Origin: Paralvinella palmiformis
Lineage: Eukaryota > Annelida > Polychaeta > Terebellida > Alvinellidae
NCBI GenBank assembly: GCA_025642065.1
Contig: JAODUP010000040.1
Location: forward strand, 1,996,501 to 2,060,500
Reading direction: 5' to 3'
Length of the DNA stretch: 64,000 nucleotides
A program made the translations under genes and the position numbers. Of this stretch, positions 1 to 10,182 are shown piece by piece; positions within the stretch are counted from its first letter, which is position 1, and every line of letters begins with the position of its first letter. The notes under the pieces are model-generated. The model was not told the origin of the DNA. It saw only the letters and a program-made list of their open reading frames with translations, and made no database searches.

Positions 1-151
1 TATACTTAATTAATGTATTCCAGTATCTAAAATAAAACAATATACATGACTGATATTAAAAATTTGCACAACTTGTTTTGTAGAGGGGGTACACTCAGAA
101 AGATGCACAATTAGCACTGCACTGGGTTTCTGACTTTTTTGCAATGTACAG

Positions 152-321
152 GTCAAGAAGTACTAGCAGGTCAAGTGCCAGTTCAAGAACGTCATCTCGA
201 TCAAGGTCTCATTATCAATCAAGTTCATCTTCCAGATCTAGATCGAGGTCTTCTAGGTCCAGGTCATCATCTAGGTCACGTTCAAGATCAAGGTCAAGAT
301 CGCAGTCACCTTATGGTTCAG
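152..321 (+). CDS. Arg/Ser-rich exon of a DUF4537 (tudor-like) gene, 5' end outside window
   Basis: First visible exon of a plus-strand gene that begins left of the window. The acceptor is TTTTTTGCAATGTACAG and the donor G|GTAGGT. The exon enters in phase 2 and leaves in phase 1. It encodes almost only Arg and Ser (RSTSRSSASSRTSSRSRS, then SRSRSRSRSRSQSPYGS). RS-rich stretches are typical of splicing factors and other nuclear RNA-associated proteins, but low complexity alone proves nothing. The following exons encode a Lys-rich helix and tudor-like repeats. I infer they belong to one gene because strand, phase and spacing agree. A methionine in this frame lies inside the acceptor sequence and is not a likely start. 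Confidence 0.6.
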
Positions 322-2504
322 GTAGGTTGCTAGCATTATTGACTGCATTATTTTATGGAATGTCCAAAACATGTGGCTTACAGATAAGATCACCTCTCTG
401 GGCTGAGGTCAACTATGGATAGGCTCGAAAGTGACATCAGCAACACACAATCAGTCACTGATCTAATAACACTAGGGCATACAGCATTGTCAGTATATGA
501 TAATGTTGAATTGTTTTACACAGTACTATAATATATAACAAAAACGAAAAGATTCTAGGAAAGCAAATTATCAATGTATTAGTATACACTAAAACTGTAT
601 GTTATATGTAAATTCATATTAACACAAAACAAATTCAGTTATAAATTTTATTAATGTATGTACATAACTTGTAGTCTATGTAAATGAAATCATGTTAATT
701 ATGTTGTGCAAACCCCACAATGTTATGGCATCAGGAATGCACAAAAATATATAAATAAATCAAATAAAGCAGTTGAAGCTAATAGCACACCCAATAATAT
801 CATCCTTAACACTGTTATTCAACAAGTGCCTGATGGCAGAAACTTTTCTGAATGTCTGGAAACAAGCCAACATCAGCCCAATCTTCAAAAAAGGCATCGA
901 GACTGAGAAAACCAACTACAGACCCATCTCATTACTGGTTGCAGTATCAAAGGTATTTGAGTATATCATCTTCAACAGAATCTACAAATATCATGATGAC
1001 AACAGCATATATTTACTATATATCAGTGACCAAATATATAGAAATCTAGACCACAGTGATGAGACCTGTATGCTATTTCTCTATCATTCTTGTGCTATCA
1101 ATAGGATTTGGCATGATGGACTCATTGCAAAGCTGAAAATGTATGGAATCAATGGACATTTCAATAATTTTCTGCACATAGTTACCTACAAAATAGACAT
1201 GTAGGAGTGGTCATAGAAAGCAGTGAACCTGACTGGCACTACATAACACCAGGCATACCCCAGGGCATACCTCAGTGACCTTAAAAATGAGATCCATTTG
1301 TGTGCAGATGACACTGTGCTGAAAAGCAACCTCAACTGGACGCCAACTGCAATAGACCCAACTAATCAAGATCTAGAAAGGCTGCACACTTGGGCACAAA
1401 GATGGCATATGTCTTTCAATGAAGCAAAAACAAAGTACATGATCATAATCAAGCAGCCCATTCTCCAGATCCTGGGATCCATTGGTCCTGCTCAATAATG
1501 CTGGGATAGTTTCAAACTGCTGAGATTGTATTTTGACAGTAAATGACCTGGGAACCACACATCAACTAAATAATGTCTCTGACCAATAAGAAAATTGGTC
1601 TGATCTGGAAGGTCAATGGACAGTTTCCACGTATGTGCGCTGAAACAATTTACACTATTTACGTTCACCCCATATTCAACTACATATGTGCTGTGTATGA
1701 TAACTGCAGTCATCATCTGACAGAAAAGTTGGAGGGCATTCAGTGAAATGCAGCACTGGCATGAATCAGAGCCTTTAGTAGAATCCCATCTAAGGCATTA
1801 TTGGCAGAATTAAGCTGGACCACCCTGGAAACCAGAAGAAAATACTTTCAATTGCTGACGTTGATCAAAATTAAGAACAAATTAACACCATTATATCTCC
1901 AGATGTTTTTACCTGCATTACAGGGTCATTATGCCAATCTCCCAACATGCTTCAAACACAACTTTACAGCATTCCAGATCACATGGACAGAAATATTACC
2001 AATCTGTCATTCCGAGAACAATACAAGACTGGAATGCTCTGGACAAAACTTTGAAAGGCCCCCTGTCAATTAAGGTAGCTTTAAAGCCAACTTGAAAGAA
2101 AAAGTTAATTACCATGAAGATACAACTATACAACTATCTGTTGAGATCTGACTAGTGACTGGATAAATAGGTCATCCAGATATCCGTGTAAACAAATAAT
2201 GCATCAAAACCAGCAATAAATATGCAACAAAAACAAGAAAACATAAATTTTATCCACAAAACCAAATGTTCAGATATTATCCATATATACACATATTCAC
2301 TGAGATGATGTACTAAAAATTCAATTCACAGAAATGCCTTTTGATAGGAACATCTTGTGAAATACCAGAAGCTCTATTACTGATGCATAGAGATAATAAT
2401 AATACTACTAAAAATGTTATTATATATTATATGACCTTATTATTGTCCTTTAATTGAAGTTAACCTCACATACTATTTGCAAATATGTCCTATCTATTTG
2501 TCAG
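322..2504 (+). other. Intron of the DUF4537 gene containing a dead retroelement
   Basis: About 2.2 kb between two in-phase exons. Most of it is the non-LTR reverse transcriptase remnant annotated separately; the rest is AT-rich sequence without recognisable coding content. Confidence 0.55.
690..2130 (+). mobile_element. Degenerate non-LTR (LINE-like) retrotransposon, reverse-transcriptase remnant
   Basis: Three broken reading frames follow in order. At 773-1204 the peptide contains ISPIFKKG followed by NYRPISLL and SKVFEYIIFNRI, the pattern of fingers/palm blocks of LINE reverse transcriptases. At about 1300 is LCADDTVL, equivalent to the [FY]ADD catalytic block. At 1801-2073 is the thumb/connection-like segment LSWTTLETRRKYFQLLTL. 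Stops and frame changes separate the pieces, so it is inactive. The clade (Jockey, CR1, RTE or other) cannot be decided by eye. Boundaries are approximate. Confidence 0.8.
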
Positions 2505-2611
2505 GCCACTCAGAGGCAGGAGTCGGTGATCTTAAAAAGGAGAAGTACAAACTGAAAAAATGGAAAAAGCAACTTGAAGGACAGCAGCATGAAAATGATG
2601 AAAAACAGAAG
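2505..2611 (+). CDS. Lys-rich coiled-coil-like exon of the DUF4537 gene
   Basis: Acceptor TATTTGTCAG; phase 1 in, phase 0 out; 107 bp. Encodes GHSEAGVGDLKKEKYKLKKW and then KKQLEGQQHENDEKQK, a highly charged probable helix. The donor GTTTAT is weak, so the exact 3' edge could move slightly. The next exon continues in frame with the same charged character. Confidence 0.6.
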
Positions 2612-2768
2612 GTTTATTGATGTCTTATACTTTTATGTCTTATAGTTTTTTAATTCCATCTAAAAATGCTTTGTTTCTGTAGATATTGCTCTCTCCATCT
2701 CTATCTCTGTGTGTCATATTTTATGTAGCATTAATTGCTGAAGTTTTGAAATTGATACTTTTGTTCAG

Positions 2769-2894
2769 GTGTTACATAGGCAGGCAAAGAAACTTGCCAA
2801 ATTGAAGAAACATTTATGTAAGGATGATCAGAAATCAAGAAATGAGCATAAGAGAATACTGAAGATTATTGTTGATGAACTGAATAACATTAGG
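2769..2894 (+). CDS. Charged helical exon of the DUF4537 gene
   Basis: Acceptor TTTTGTTCAG and donor GTAAGA; exactly 42 codons, phase 0 at both ends. Encodes VLHRQAKKLAKLKK and then CKDDQKSRNEHKRILK, a basic, probably coiled-coil segment without a recognised domain. Confidence 0.65.
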
Positions 2895-2954
2895 GTAAGA
2901 GGATACTGCCATTAGACAATATCTTATCTGGCTATTTGAATACAGCTAATTTTG

Positions 2955-2956
<2 letters not shown>

Positions 2957-2993
<37 letters not shown>

Positions 2994-3005
2994 TGTGTGT
3001 GTGTG
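2957..3005 (+). repeat. Compound microsatellite (CT)n(GT)n
   Basis: An uninterrupted CT run passes into GT just upstream of the acceptor at 3058. It supplies a long polypyrimidine stretch about 55 bases from that splice site. Confidence 0.9.
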
Positions 3006-3058
3006 AAAGCAAACAACTTGAGTGAAAAGCACTAACATAACATTATTACATTACACAG

Positions 3059-3170
3059 AGAAGTCGATCTTCTGGGAGCAGTTCATCAAGAACACTTGAG
3101 TGGTTAAATGGACAGAAGAAAGCCTCCTCCTCTACAATCTGTGATGCCAAAAGTCCTATGCCATGTGATG
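3059..3170 (+). CDS. Ser-rich linker exon of the DUF4537 gene
   Basis: Acceptor ATTACACAG and donor GTGAGC; phase 0 in, phase 1 out. Encodes RSRSSGSSSSRTLEWLNG and then QKKASSSTICDAKSPMPCD, a low-complexity linker ahead of the tudor-like region. Confidence 0.6.
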
Positions 3171-3354
3171 GTGAGCAGAGAACTCATGAAGTTATATAAT
3201 ACATGCACCTGTAAAATATTTTGATATTAATTTATTACCATGACATACATTTATACAAAACCTTGCCAACAAAAGTCATGTGATTTCCATATAATGAAAA
3301 TATTCTAAACTTATATTTTAGGGAAAAGTGTCACTTATCCCTTATAACATTAAA

Positions 3355-3640
3355 TAGGCTGGGTTGTTGGTGTATTGGTGGTTGGGTGGTTGGGTTGCTG
3401 GATGAGTGTGGTGATGGTTGTGGTGTGTGGATTGGGGAGGTTGAGTTGCTGGAGTGAGTGCATGTGTGAGTGAGCGAGCGAGTTAAGTCATCAGGTCTGG
3501 TCACATCTAGGATAAATTTCTATGGGATAATTCCAAAATGAAACAAATAAGGTTAACTGAGATTCAAACCCAAACGTGGAAGTCTACATTGCAGTTTGTT
3601 ACCAACTGTGTTATGTGAGAAGACCCTGCCAAAGTTTAAA
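3355..3640 (-). repeat. Probable tRNA-derived SINE with (GAGT)n-like tail
   Basis: A degenerate pol III B-box (GGGTTTGAATC on the minus strand, near 3560-3572) sits beside a GAGTGAGCGAGCGAGT tail near 3450-3485. The same association of a GATTYGAACC-type motif and a GAGT/CACT tail recurs near 10.9, 21.2, 55.2 and 60.5 kb, which suggests a dispersed family. Edges are approximate. Confidence 0.4.
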
Positions 3641-4259
3641 TAATAAATGCATAATACACTAACTTGCTACATGATACACTATATTATTGGGTTTTAAGTA
3701 CTGATAACTTGAAAAATGTACTTAAAGACATTTTTAATTATGTTTTTTCTCATCTGAATAATGTGAATATTTAAATTAATTATCATCATGGTGTTCTTTA
3801 AATTTCACAATAGCAAGTTATTTCCAACAATTTGTTTTTATTTATTTTCTGAAATATCCTGAAATACTCTAAAAGAATGAAATCATAAAAAAGGAGCCTA
3901 AAAGCAAGAAATGCTTATTTATACAGCATTTTATTTATGCAATGATTAGTACATTTTTTGATTATATGACTATCTAATTATAACATAAGTCATATTTCAA
4001 AAATTCAGAATGATGCAGCATGAATAGCAGCAGGTTCATGAAAATATGATCAGTAAATAAAGTATTCCTCAAATTTTCAACAAGGTTTAAATACATTTCC
4101 TTTAAATGGGCTCCTACAGATAAGGACATTCTATTAAAGCTACATCATTATTGAAATTATTCTGTATTGCTTACATAGCACACTATAGAAATGTTATATA
4201 TTATAAATATTATTATTATATTGAACATAACAAAATATCTGTTGACATAATTGCTTCAG

Positions 4260-4370
4260 ATGATCAGCAAACCACTCCCTTCTTGCTTGAATTACGCAGT
4301 TCATTGCCCGAGATCAGAGATGGCGAGGAAGTTCTGGCACGGTGGTCTGATGAAGGCTGGTACTACAGAG
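4260..4370 (+). CDS. Tudor-like repeat 1 exon (DUF4537-type)
   Basis: Acceptor TTGCTTCAG and donor G|GTATGG; phase 1 in and out. Encodes FLLELRSSLPEIRDGEEVLA followed by RWSDEGWYYRG. The pattern VLA-x-W-x-D-x-G-x-YY-x-G is that of tudor/DUF4537 beta-barrel repeats, as I recall them from VWA3B- and C11orf16-like proteins. The equivalent pattern recurs in the next exons as VVALHPSYSFSYAPGVV, VVARNDETGKFLLGIV and VLAMADPEKLIYLPGWI. Binding specificity cannot be inferred. Confidence 0.75.
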
Positions 4371-4975
4371 GTATGGATTTTATTAAACACAAAGTTGATA
4401 AATCTTTTATTTGTTGTTTTGTTTTTATTTACTAAAAAGAGGGCTAGTAGTTTAAATGGTATAATGCATGACTATATTTACAATGTGAATGTTATGGTAA
4501 TTGGTTTACATTTTGATCATATGAGATCTGATATAAAGGCATTATTACATTAACAGGCTGAATCAGAGATTTAATTCTTGGCTCACAATGCTGAGATATT
4601 TTTTCCTCTTTTGCACATGTCCAAGTTCATTATGGCCCTGTTATATTGCTGAATTAGATATAAATGTATATAAATCATAAAGATCTTTTAAGGACCTAAA
4701 ATACTCCCATTTTTATCAGTCTGTATAGAACTAGTCTATTTTGAATGCCAGCTAACCTTTCTAGCCCACTGTTAGATCTTTCAGTACAAATTACAGTAAT
4801 CTGAGTAATCTTATTAATATTGGCCCTTATAGTACATTCCCCATTATAATTTGAGAACACTAGCCAATTGTCTAAATTTTAGTTTTTCTGCTGCATCCAG
4901 TAACATCAGTCTGGGTATGATACAATATTATGAACTTATGCTACGATCTTGAGACAAGCTGTACTAGTATTTCAG

Positions 4976-5080
4976 GTACAGTTAAGGAAACTTTTAGTAC
5001 AAGATTGTACTGATGCTCTAGAGAAAATCTGGAGAGAAGATATCTTAACTGAGAGTGATGATGCTGATATTATTTTGGAG
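4976..5080 (+). CDS. Tudor-like repeat exon with a disputed acceptor or frameshift
   Basis: The best acceptor (AGTATTTCAG, exon from 4976) would give GTVKE as expected for the family. In the phase left by the previous exon it then reads into TGA after eight more codons. The frame that joins cleanly to the next exon reads QDCTDALEKIWREDILTESD and then DADIILE. An alternative acceptor, CTTTTAG at 4991-4997 (exon from 4998), restores phase but loses the strand after GTVKE. The possibilities are a real short exon, a small deletion that damaged the gene, or a sequence error. The donor is GTTTGT. Confidence 0.55.
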
Positions 5081-5474
5081 GTTTGTCTTCATGTGTAAAA
5101 TACAATGTATTTAGAGATGGCATTATCAGTCAGTAATTATTAAATATGACTGAAGAACATTGACACTGGTATCATAAAACCCCTTGAAGTTACTTCAACT
5201 TAAAGTAATAAGCACATTGATTGTGTTTCATGATTATTGAAACTCATATCAATACCGTGAGAAATGTCTTTTAAGCTAATTAAGTTGTTTGTTTCTTTTC
5301 TTTGTTAAATCCAACATTTTAAAGTTGAAGTAGAAAACTCTAGCAGTCAACAGACATTTGAGATATTCTAATGGCTTAGCCTAACATCTGATGTAGAGGA
5401 AGGATTGTGCTATAGCTTTTGCTTTGGCGTATTGAAATATCATTAGTAAATATATGAGGAAATTTTATTAACAG

Positions 5475-5733
5475 ATCAAGGACCCAGTTGTTGCACTTCA
5501 TCCAAGCTATTCCTTTAGCTATGCCCCTGGTGTTGTCCTTAAAGTGAACTCCGATCAACAGATTGTGGTACGATTCTATGATGGGAAAGAATCTGAGCTG
5601 CCAAGAGAAGAGGTCTACCGCCTTTCACCGGAGAAGTTCGAGGCTGATGTTGCATATATTTTACAGAAAGAACAACAGTGGGTTGGGGCACCCGTTGTTG
5701 CTAGAAATGATGAGACAGGAAAGTTCCTGCTAG
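5475..5733 (+). CDS. Tudor-like repeats 2 and 3, exon of the DUF4537 gene
   Basis: Acceptor TATTAACAG and donor G|GTCAGT; 86 codons plus one base. Encodes IKDPVVALHPSYSFSYAPGV, VVRFYDGKESELPREEVYRL and VGAPVVARNDETGKFLLG. This is one whole beta-barrel repeat and the start of the next. The residues between VVRFYDG and PREEVYRLSPEKF form the edge strands typical of the family. Coding quality is high, with no stops over 259 bases and good splice sites. Confidence 0.8.
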
Positions 5734-5996
5734 GTCAGTACATTTAGGTCATCTGTTACTTTTCACATCATTTCTTGGTTTGTTCTATTTTGACTTATTA
5801 GTGTCTCTATGATGACTAACTGGTAATGTGGTTGGTCACAGACCTCTAGCATCTCAGCCTATAGTTATGTCTGAAGAGTATTTCATCCTTTACCTTATTA
5901 TCTTTGAAAGTCACTTAGCCCTTTTTGGCTACTGTGTGCTAAAGTGGCCATAAAATATCAACATAATTTTGTCTAGAATTTATTTTTATACACTAG

Positions 5997-6221
5997 GCAT
6001 TGTAAAGGAGAGAACTGGCAAAGGACAACAATATGTCATTGAGTGGTCTGATTCTACAACTTCTACTCAGAATGCATCTTGCATATTTGGAGCTTTGACC
6101 AAGAATCACGCATTGAACATTGGAGATCGAGTCCTTGCAATGGCTGATCCTGAGAAATTAATTTACTTACCTGGCTGGATCACTGCAAAAACTAAAAATA
6201 AGCTTTCTGTGAAGGATCATT
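5997..6221 (+). CDS. Tudor-like repeats 3 and 4, exon of the DUF4537 gene
   Basis: Acceptor TATACACTAG and donor T|GTAAGT; phase 1 in and out. Encodes GIVKERTGKGQQYVIEWSDS and, after NIGD, RVLAMADPEKLIYLPGWITA. It completes the repeat begun in the previous exon and adds a further one. The reading frame continues past this donor, so at least one more exon must exist. Confidence 0.8.
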
Positions 6222-6324
6222 GTAAGTAACTCAGCTTAATCCTAATTCTGCTATAAAATTGCAACTAAACTAATATGTATTATTATTTTAGCACTTTTAC
6301 TTGTATTCTATTCACTGATCTAAA

Positions 6325-6330
<6 letters not shown>

Positions 6331-6370
<40 letters not shown>
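6331..6370. repeat. (TA)n microsatellite
   Basis: Uninterrupted TA dinucleotides, one of more than a dozen such tracts in the window. Confidence 0.95.
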
Positions 6371-6373
<3 letters not shown>

Positions 6374-8007
6374 ATCAAGATGTAGCCCATTTCTACAAGT
6401 CAAAAAATCCATGATTCAATTTTTTTGGTGTGTGTGTGTATGTGTGTGTGTGAAAGACATGTTGTCAATATTTCATCATACTGAAGCTGTTATGTTTAAT
6501 TTTGGGTTATAAGTTATATAACTTAACTGTTAAATAATTAACATACATCAAAGAAAATGTTCTAGATTTGAATATGAACTGATATCAGATTTTCTCATGA
6601 TTCATTTGAAAATAATTGTATAATTTTATTATCTTAACCAGACATGGGGTCAATTAAATTCTGGAATTGGAATTGATGGTCAATTCCAGAATTGGAATTG
6701 ATTATTTAAAAAAAAAAGGAATTGGAATTGAGAAATTTGGAATTGGAATTGAAGTTTCCTACAAAAAAATTAAATCCAGAAATTAATTTACCATTTTTAC
6801 AATGTTAACTCTTACATGTGGTGTTACGAATATACTGGAACCATAATGATCCAAAGCTTTGATTCCTTGCTTGTAGTTCAGGGAGTATCCCCAGGCTGTC
6901 GCTTCCCTGGTGAAAAGATCATGAACTATTCAAGAATCGTGCATGAACAGTTCATGAACACATGAACAGTTCATGAATGGTTCTTGAACATGAGATGGTC
7001 CTATTCATGAACAGTTCAATGCATGTGGTCCATGAACAGTTCATGAACATGAAATGGTGCTATTCATGAACAGTTCATGAACTTTTCAAGGTACAGAGTT
7101 CAGGAACTGTTCAATGCACGTGGTCCATGAATGGTTCTTGAACATGAAATAGTCCTATTCACTGTAAAATATGCACATTTCAGTAAGTGACAAACTCCAG
7201 ACTAATTAGTTTCATTATTTATTTTATCATAAAAATCATTTCTCATGTAAATAAAATATAATTCAACTACCTGGTGGTTTAAACAATTCCGAACTCAACT
7301 AAAATTTGAAGCTCAGCTCTGGGCAGACTGTCACTGACACACATCATGGTTACGCCATACGGTAATAGCAGACCTCTAGATCTATTACCTAACATTATAT
7401 TTACAATTGATGCCAATAGACTAGGTCTAGAATAGATCATAGATAAACATGCCTAGTAGGTGTTAAAACATAAACCGTTGATTAGATCTACATGGCAACA
7501 TGCTAGCTCAGTATCTGTTTTAAAAATATACACTAATACACTATCATGACTATGTGACTATAATACTAATAGTCAAATAGAAATCTGAACGTTACTTAGA
7601 TGTAGATCTAACAGTATCATTATGATTAGAGTCTAGTCTCTAGACTTCTAGATTAGTAGATATAATCCCTTGTAGACTGTCTAGTTGTAATAACTAAATA
7701 AGCTGTAATACTAATCATCTAATGGCTTGTTAATTTAATCATTAATGCCGTCTCCTGCTCTCCTTTACTTTAGTACGGCTTTACCGTTTACGATAATCGG
7801 AAAATCCTTTCTTGGTGTAACAATGCCTGTGTATTTAACAATACTCAACAGGCTCTCCAACATCCAATCAACTAAAATATACATCCTGATTTAAGATGGT
7901 CACACTTGAAAACTTCCTAACGCTGTTATAAACAACACTTGTATGCTGCTGCTCTTAAACCACTCAACCGTTTAAAACAAAACTCACGTGGCGGCGCTTT
8001 TATGTCA

Positions 8008-8130
8008 GCCACCCACGATGTAGTGAGCCGAGAAATTAATCCCTGGAAAAGTTTCGACCTCTTGCGGGGTTCGAACCTGCGACCGTTGGCATCAAGTGCC
8101 GGGTGCTTAACCGCTAGGCCACCGGAGCTC
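8008..8130 (-). repeat. tRNA-derived SINE family B, truncated copy
   Basis: On the minus strand it reads GAGCTCCGGTGGCCTAGCGG then TTAAGCACCC (A box region) and GGTTCGAACC (B box). It continues to CTCGGCTCACTACATCGTGG and stops there, so only the head is present. It is the same family as the full copy at 28443-28790. Confidence 0.8.
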
Positions 8131-8302
8131 ACTTGCTGCTCTTAAACCACTCAACCGTTTAAAACAAAACTCACGGGCGGGCTTTTATGTCGTTGACCAA
8201 TCACAACACCGGAAAATATGCCATAGTTTCGAACGATGAGCGCGAGAGTTCGCGCGAGAGTTCACGCATGCGCTCTATAGGCCTAGTTGTTGTTACTTCT
8301 AA

Positions 8303-8640
8303 ACCCGGCACTTGGTAAGGGGACAGGTTTGATCCCAGTAAGAGGTCGAAACTTTTCCAGAGATTAATTTCTCGACTCACAACATCGTGGGTGGCTAACC
8401 AAGTTAAATGACGCTGCCCTTTCCACTGAATTATTAAAAATAAAGGGGGACGTTGTCGTTAAAGACCCCCTGAGAACGTAAAATAATTAAATACTCTGGC
8501 AGTGATCACCTTCATAGCATTTCGGCTCCATCTTTCCATACTGCTCCTCTAACCTCTTTGAGTGGTGGGAGAGGGGATTCTCAACCACTCCAACATAGAG
8601 GCTGTGCCGAATAAGTGACAGCTTGTGGATTCTCCCACAA
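8303..8640 (+). repeat. tRNA-derived SINE family B, body copy in opposite orientation
   Basis: Matches the reverse complement of 28443-28790 from CGGCACTTGG through CTTTTCCAG, GGGGGACGTT, CTCTGGCAGTGATCACC to GGATTCTCCCAC. The first part of the tRNA head is missing or altered. Confidence 0.8.
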
Positions 8641-9000
8641 AACAAACAAAGAATCCGAGATAGAAAACATGTTCTGAATTTAATTATGAATATTTGACTT
8701 AGAATTTGAATGGAATTAATGGAATTAACAAAATGAAATTGACTCTATGTCTGACAATTAATAGTCTTAAATGTTGGTATTTCATCCTAGAAACGAAATA
8801 ATATGCCACAACTACTTGTTTCATATGTTTTGTTTTCGGTAAAAAAATCGGACTTCAAATATTTTTCAGTAATTCTTGAACTCTAATGTTTATGAATGGT
8901 ATATGAAGTTCTTGGAATGTTCTTCAACAATTCTTGAACTAGGTTCATGAACACTATGAATGGTTCATGAACCTTTCCAGATTCATGAAATATTCTTCAA

Positions 9001-9036
<36 letters not shown>

Positions 9037-9549
9037 TAGGCACACTGACTGTGGCACCCCAAATGAGCATTTAACCAATTAAAGTGGTACTGATACCTGA
9101 GCTCCGCCCGACTGTGACACCACCACATAGCATACCTGTAATGGAGATATTGTTATTTAGGAATTAATTAATTTTATCATTTCACCTGGAATGCCAATCT
9201 GGAGCCAAAATATGCTCCTCTCCTCAAACTGTGACTACTATAGCCTGTCCCCAGACCTAATGTTTTAATAACCATTTGAGAGATTTTGTAAACTTACCAT
9301 ATGTCACTGGTTTAGTACCCAGCAGGGTTGTGAAAGTAAATAGAAGATCTGACCCCTGCTGGGCGGAGCTAAGTAAATACATTAGTTTCAAGGCTCCTAC
9401 TGGACAGTGGAATATAAACATACCTTTGATGATTAGAAGATATACTCTTACATGGGGATTCACTGAAGACTACCATTCACCACTTGATATAATCAAATAC
9501 CTCTTTAGCTAAAATCGCCTTAACTGTGGTTAGGCGTGCGCTAATTTTA

Positions 9550-9775
9550 CGCTTTAACACTTACATGTGGTGTTATCAATATACTGGAACCAAATTGATC
9601 CTGAACTTTGGTTCCTTATATATATATATATATATATATAAGATATGCACACTGCACGTGAGCATTTAACCAATTAAAATGGTCTGGATACCATGGGCTC
9701 CACCCACAACACAGTGACACCACCATATAGCATGCCAGTAATCTATATAGAGATATTGCTATTTAGGCATTTACC
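9550..9775. repeat. Repeat unit X copy 2 with internal (TA)n
   Basis: Unsplit copy of the unit whose halves lie at 6810-6868 and 9002-9170. The order is ACATGTGGTGTTATCAATAT, GGTTCCTT, (TA)n, GAGCATTTAACCAATTAAA, TGACACCACCATATAGCAT. Confidence 0.6.
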
Positions 9776-10129
9776 CCCATTCAATGTTTAGAATGGGCAA
9801 AATAAAATTAAATCCACAAATTAATTTACCATTTAATTTTTTAATTCAGAAATATTTCTTCCATGATAATCCTACTTGGAATATAAACTACTTGGAGTAC
9901 CTACTCATGGTAAAAACAAATTAGACAAAACGAGTTGGAATTGAAAAATTGGGAATTGAATTGATAAATTTGAGGTGGAATTGACCAAATGGAAATGAGT
10001 GGAATTGGAATTGACAAAATGGAATTGACCCCATGTCTGATCTTAACACACACACACATCCAAAGGATTGTGTAATATAAAAAAAAAACTCTGTTGAATT
10101 AGAGACAAATATAGTTTGTTCATTTCCAG

Positions 10130-10182
10130 GCTTTGAATATGCCATTTACTATCTTTTAAAGAAAAAATCTAAATTTGGATGA
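10130..10182 (+). CDS. Possible last coding exon of the DUF4537 gene
   Basis: The acceptor GTTCATTTCCAG is good. Joined to the phase-1 donor at 6221 it encodes CFEYAIYYLLKKKSKFG and a TGA stop at 10180-10182. An AATAAA lies at 10656-10661. The exon is short, has no family signature and would sit nearly 4 kb downstream, behind the nested transposons. It is the only in-phase exon with a stop that I noticed; other short exons may have been missed. Confidence 0.3.

Larger units (their letters stand above)
6869..9001. mobile_element. Inserted block with palindromic GTTCATGAAC clusters and SINE fragments
   Basis: Both flanks (6915-7160 and 8870-9000) carry many copies of GTTCATGAAC and close variants. 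The interior holds two SINE pieces (8008-8130 and 8303-8640) and a fragment resembling the right end of the hAT-like MITE (about 8690-8753). Repeated short motifs near both ends are known for subterminal regions of some DNA transposons; assigning this block to one is inference. Confidence 0.4.
6810..9170. repeat. Repeat unit X copy 1, itself split by an insertion (about 6869-9001)
   Basis: The motif CTTACATGTGGTGTTA followed by AATATACTGGAACCA at 6810-6868 recurs at 9560-9612. There it is followed by (TA)n and a segment with GAGCATTTAACCAATTAAA and TGACACCACCA. That second part appears for copy 1 only after 9002. About 2.1 kb therefore separates two halves of one unit. Confidence 0.6.
6639..10039. 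mobile_element. hAT-like MITE copy 1, split by a ~3-kb nested insertion, with 8-bp target duplication
   Basis: The left end CAGACATGGGGTCAATT and the right end AATTGACCCCATGTCTG are inverted repeats. They are flanked by the identical 8-mer ATCTTAAC (6631-6638 and 10040-10047). A CA-starting inverted repeat plus an 8-bp duplication is the hAT signature. The left body (to about 6808) and right body (from about 9788) match the left and right halves of the unsplit 408-bp copy at 15593-16000, including runs of GGAATTGGAATTGA. The DNA between them is foreign. The element has no coding capacity. Confidence 0.8.

Noticed and set aside
144..333. Alternative frame over the RS exon (VPVQERHLDQGLIINQ) as a coding region
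   Set aside because: It is the shifted reading of a purine-biased RS repeat; only the RS frame joins the next exon in phase.
8045..8130. Functional tRNA gene (A and B boxes present)
   Set aside because: The sequence continues into a long conserved body present in several copies and the acceptor stem does not close; it is a SINE head.
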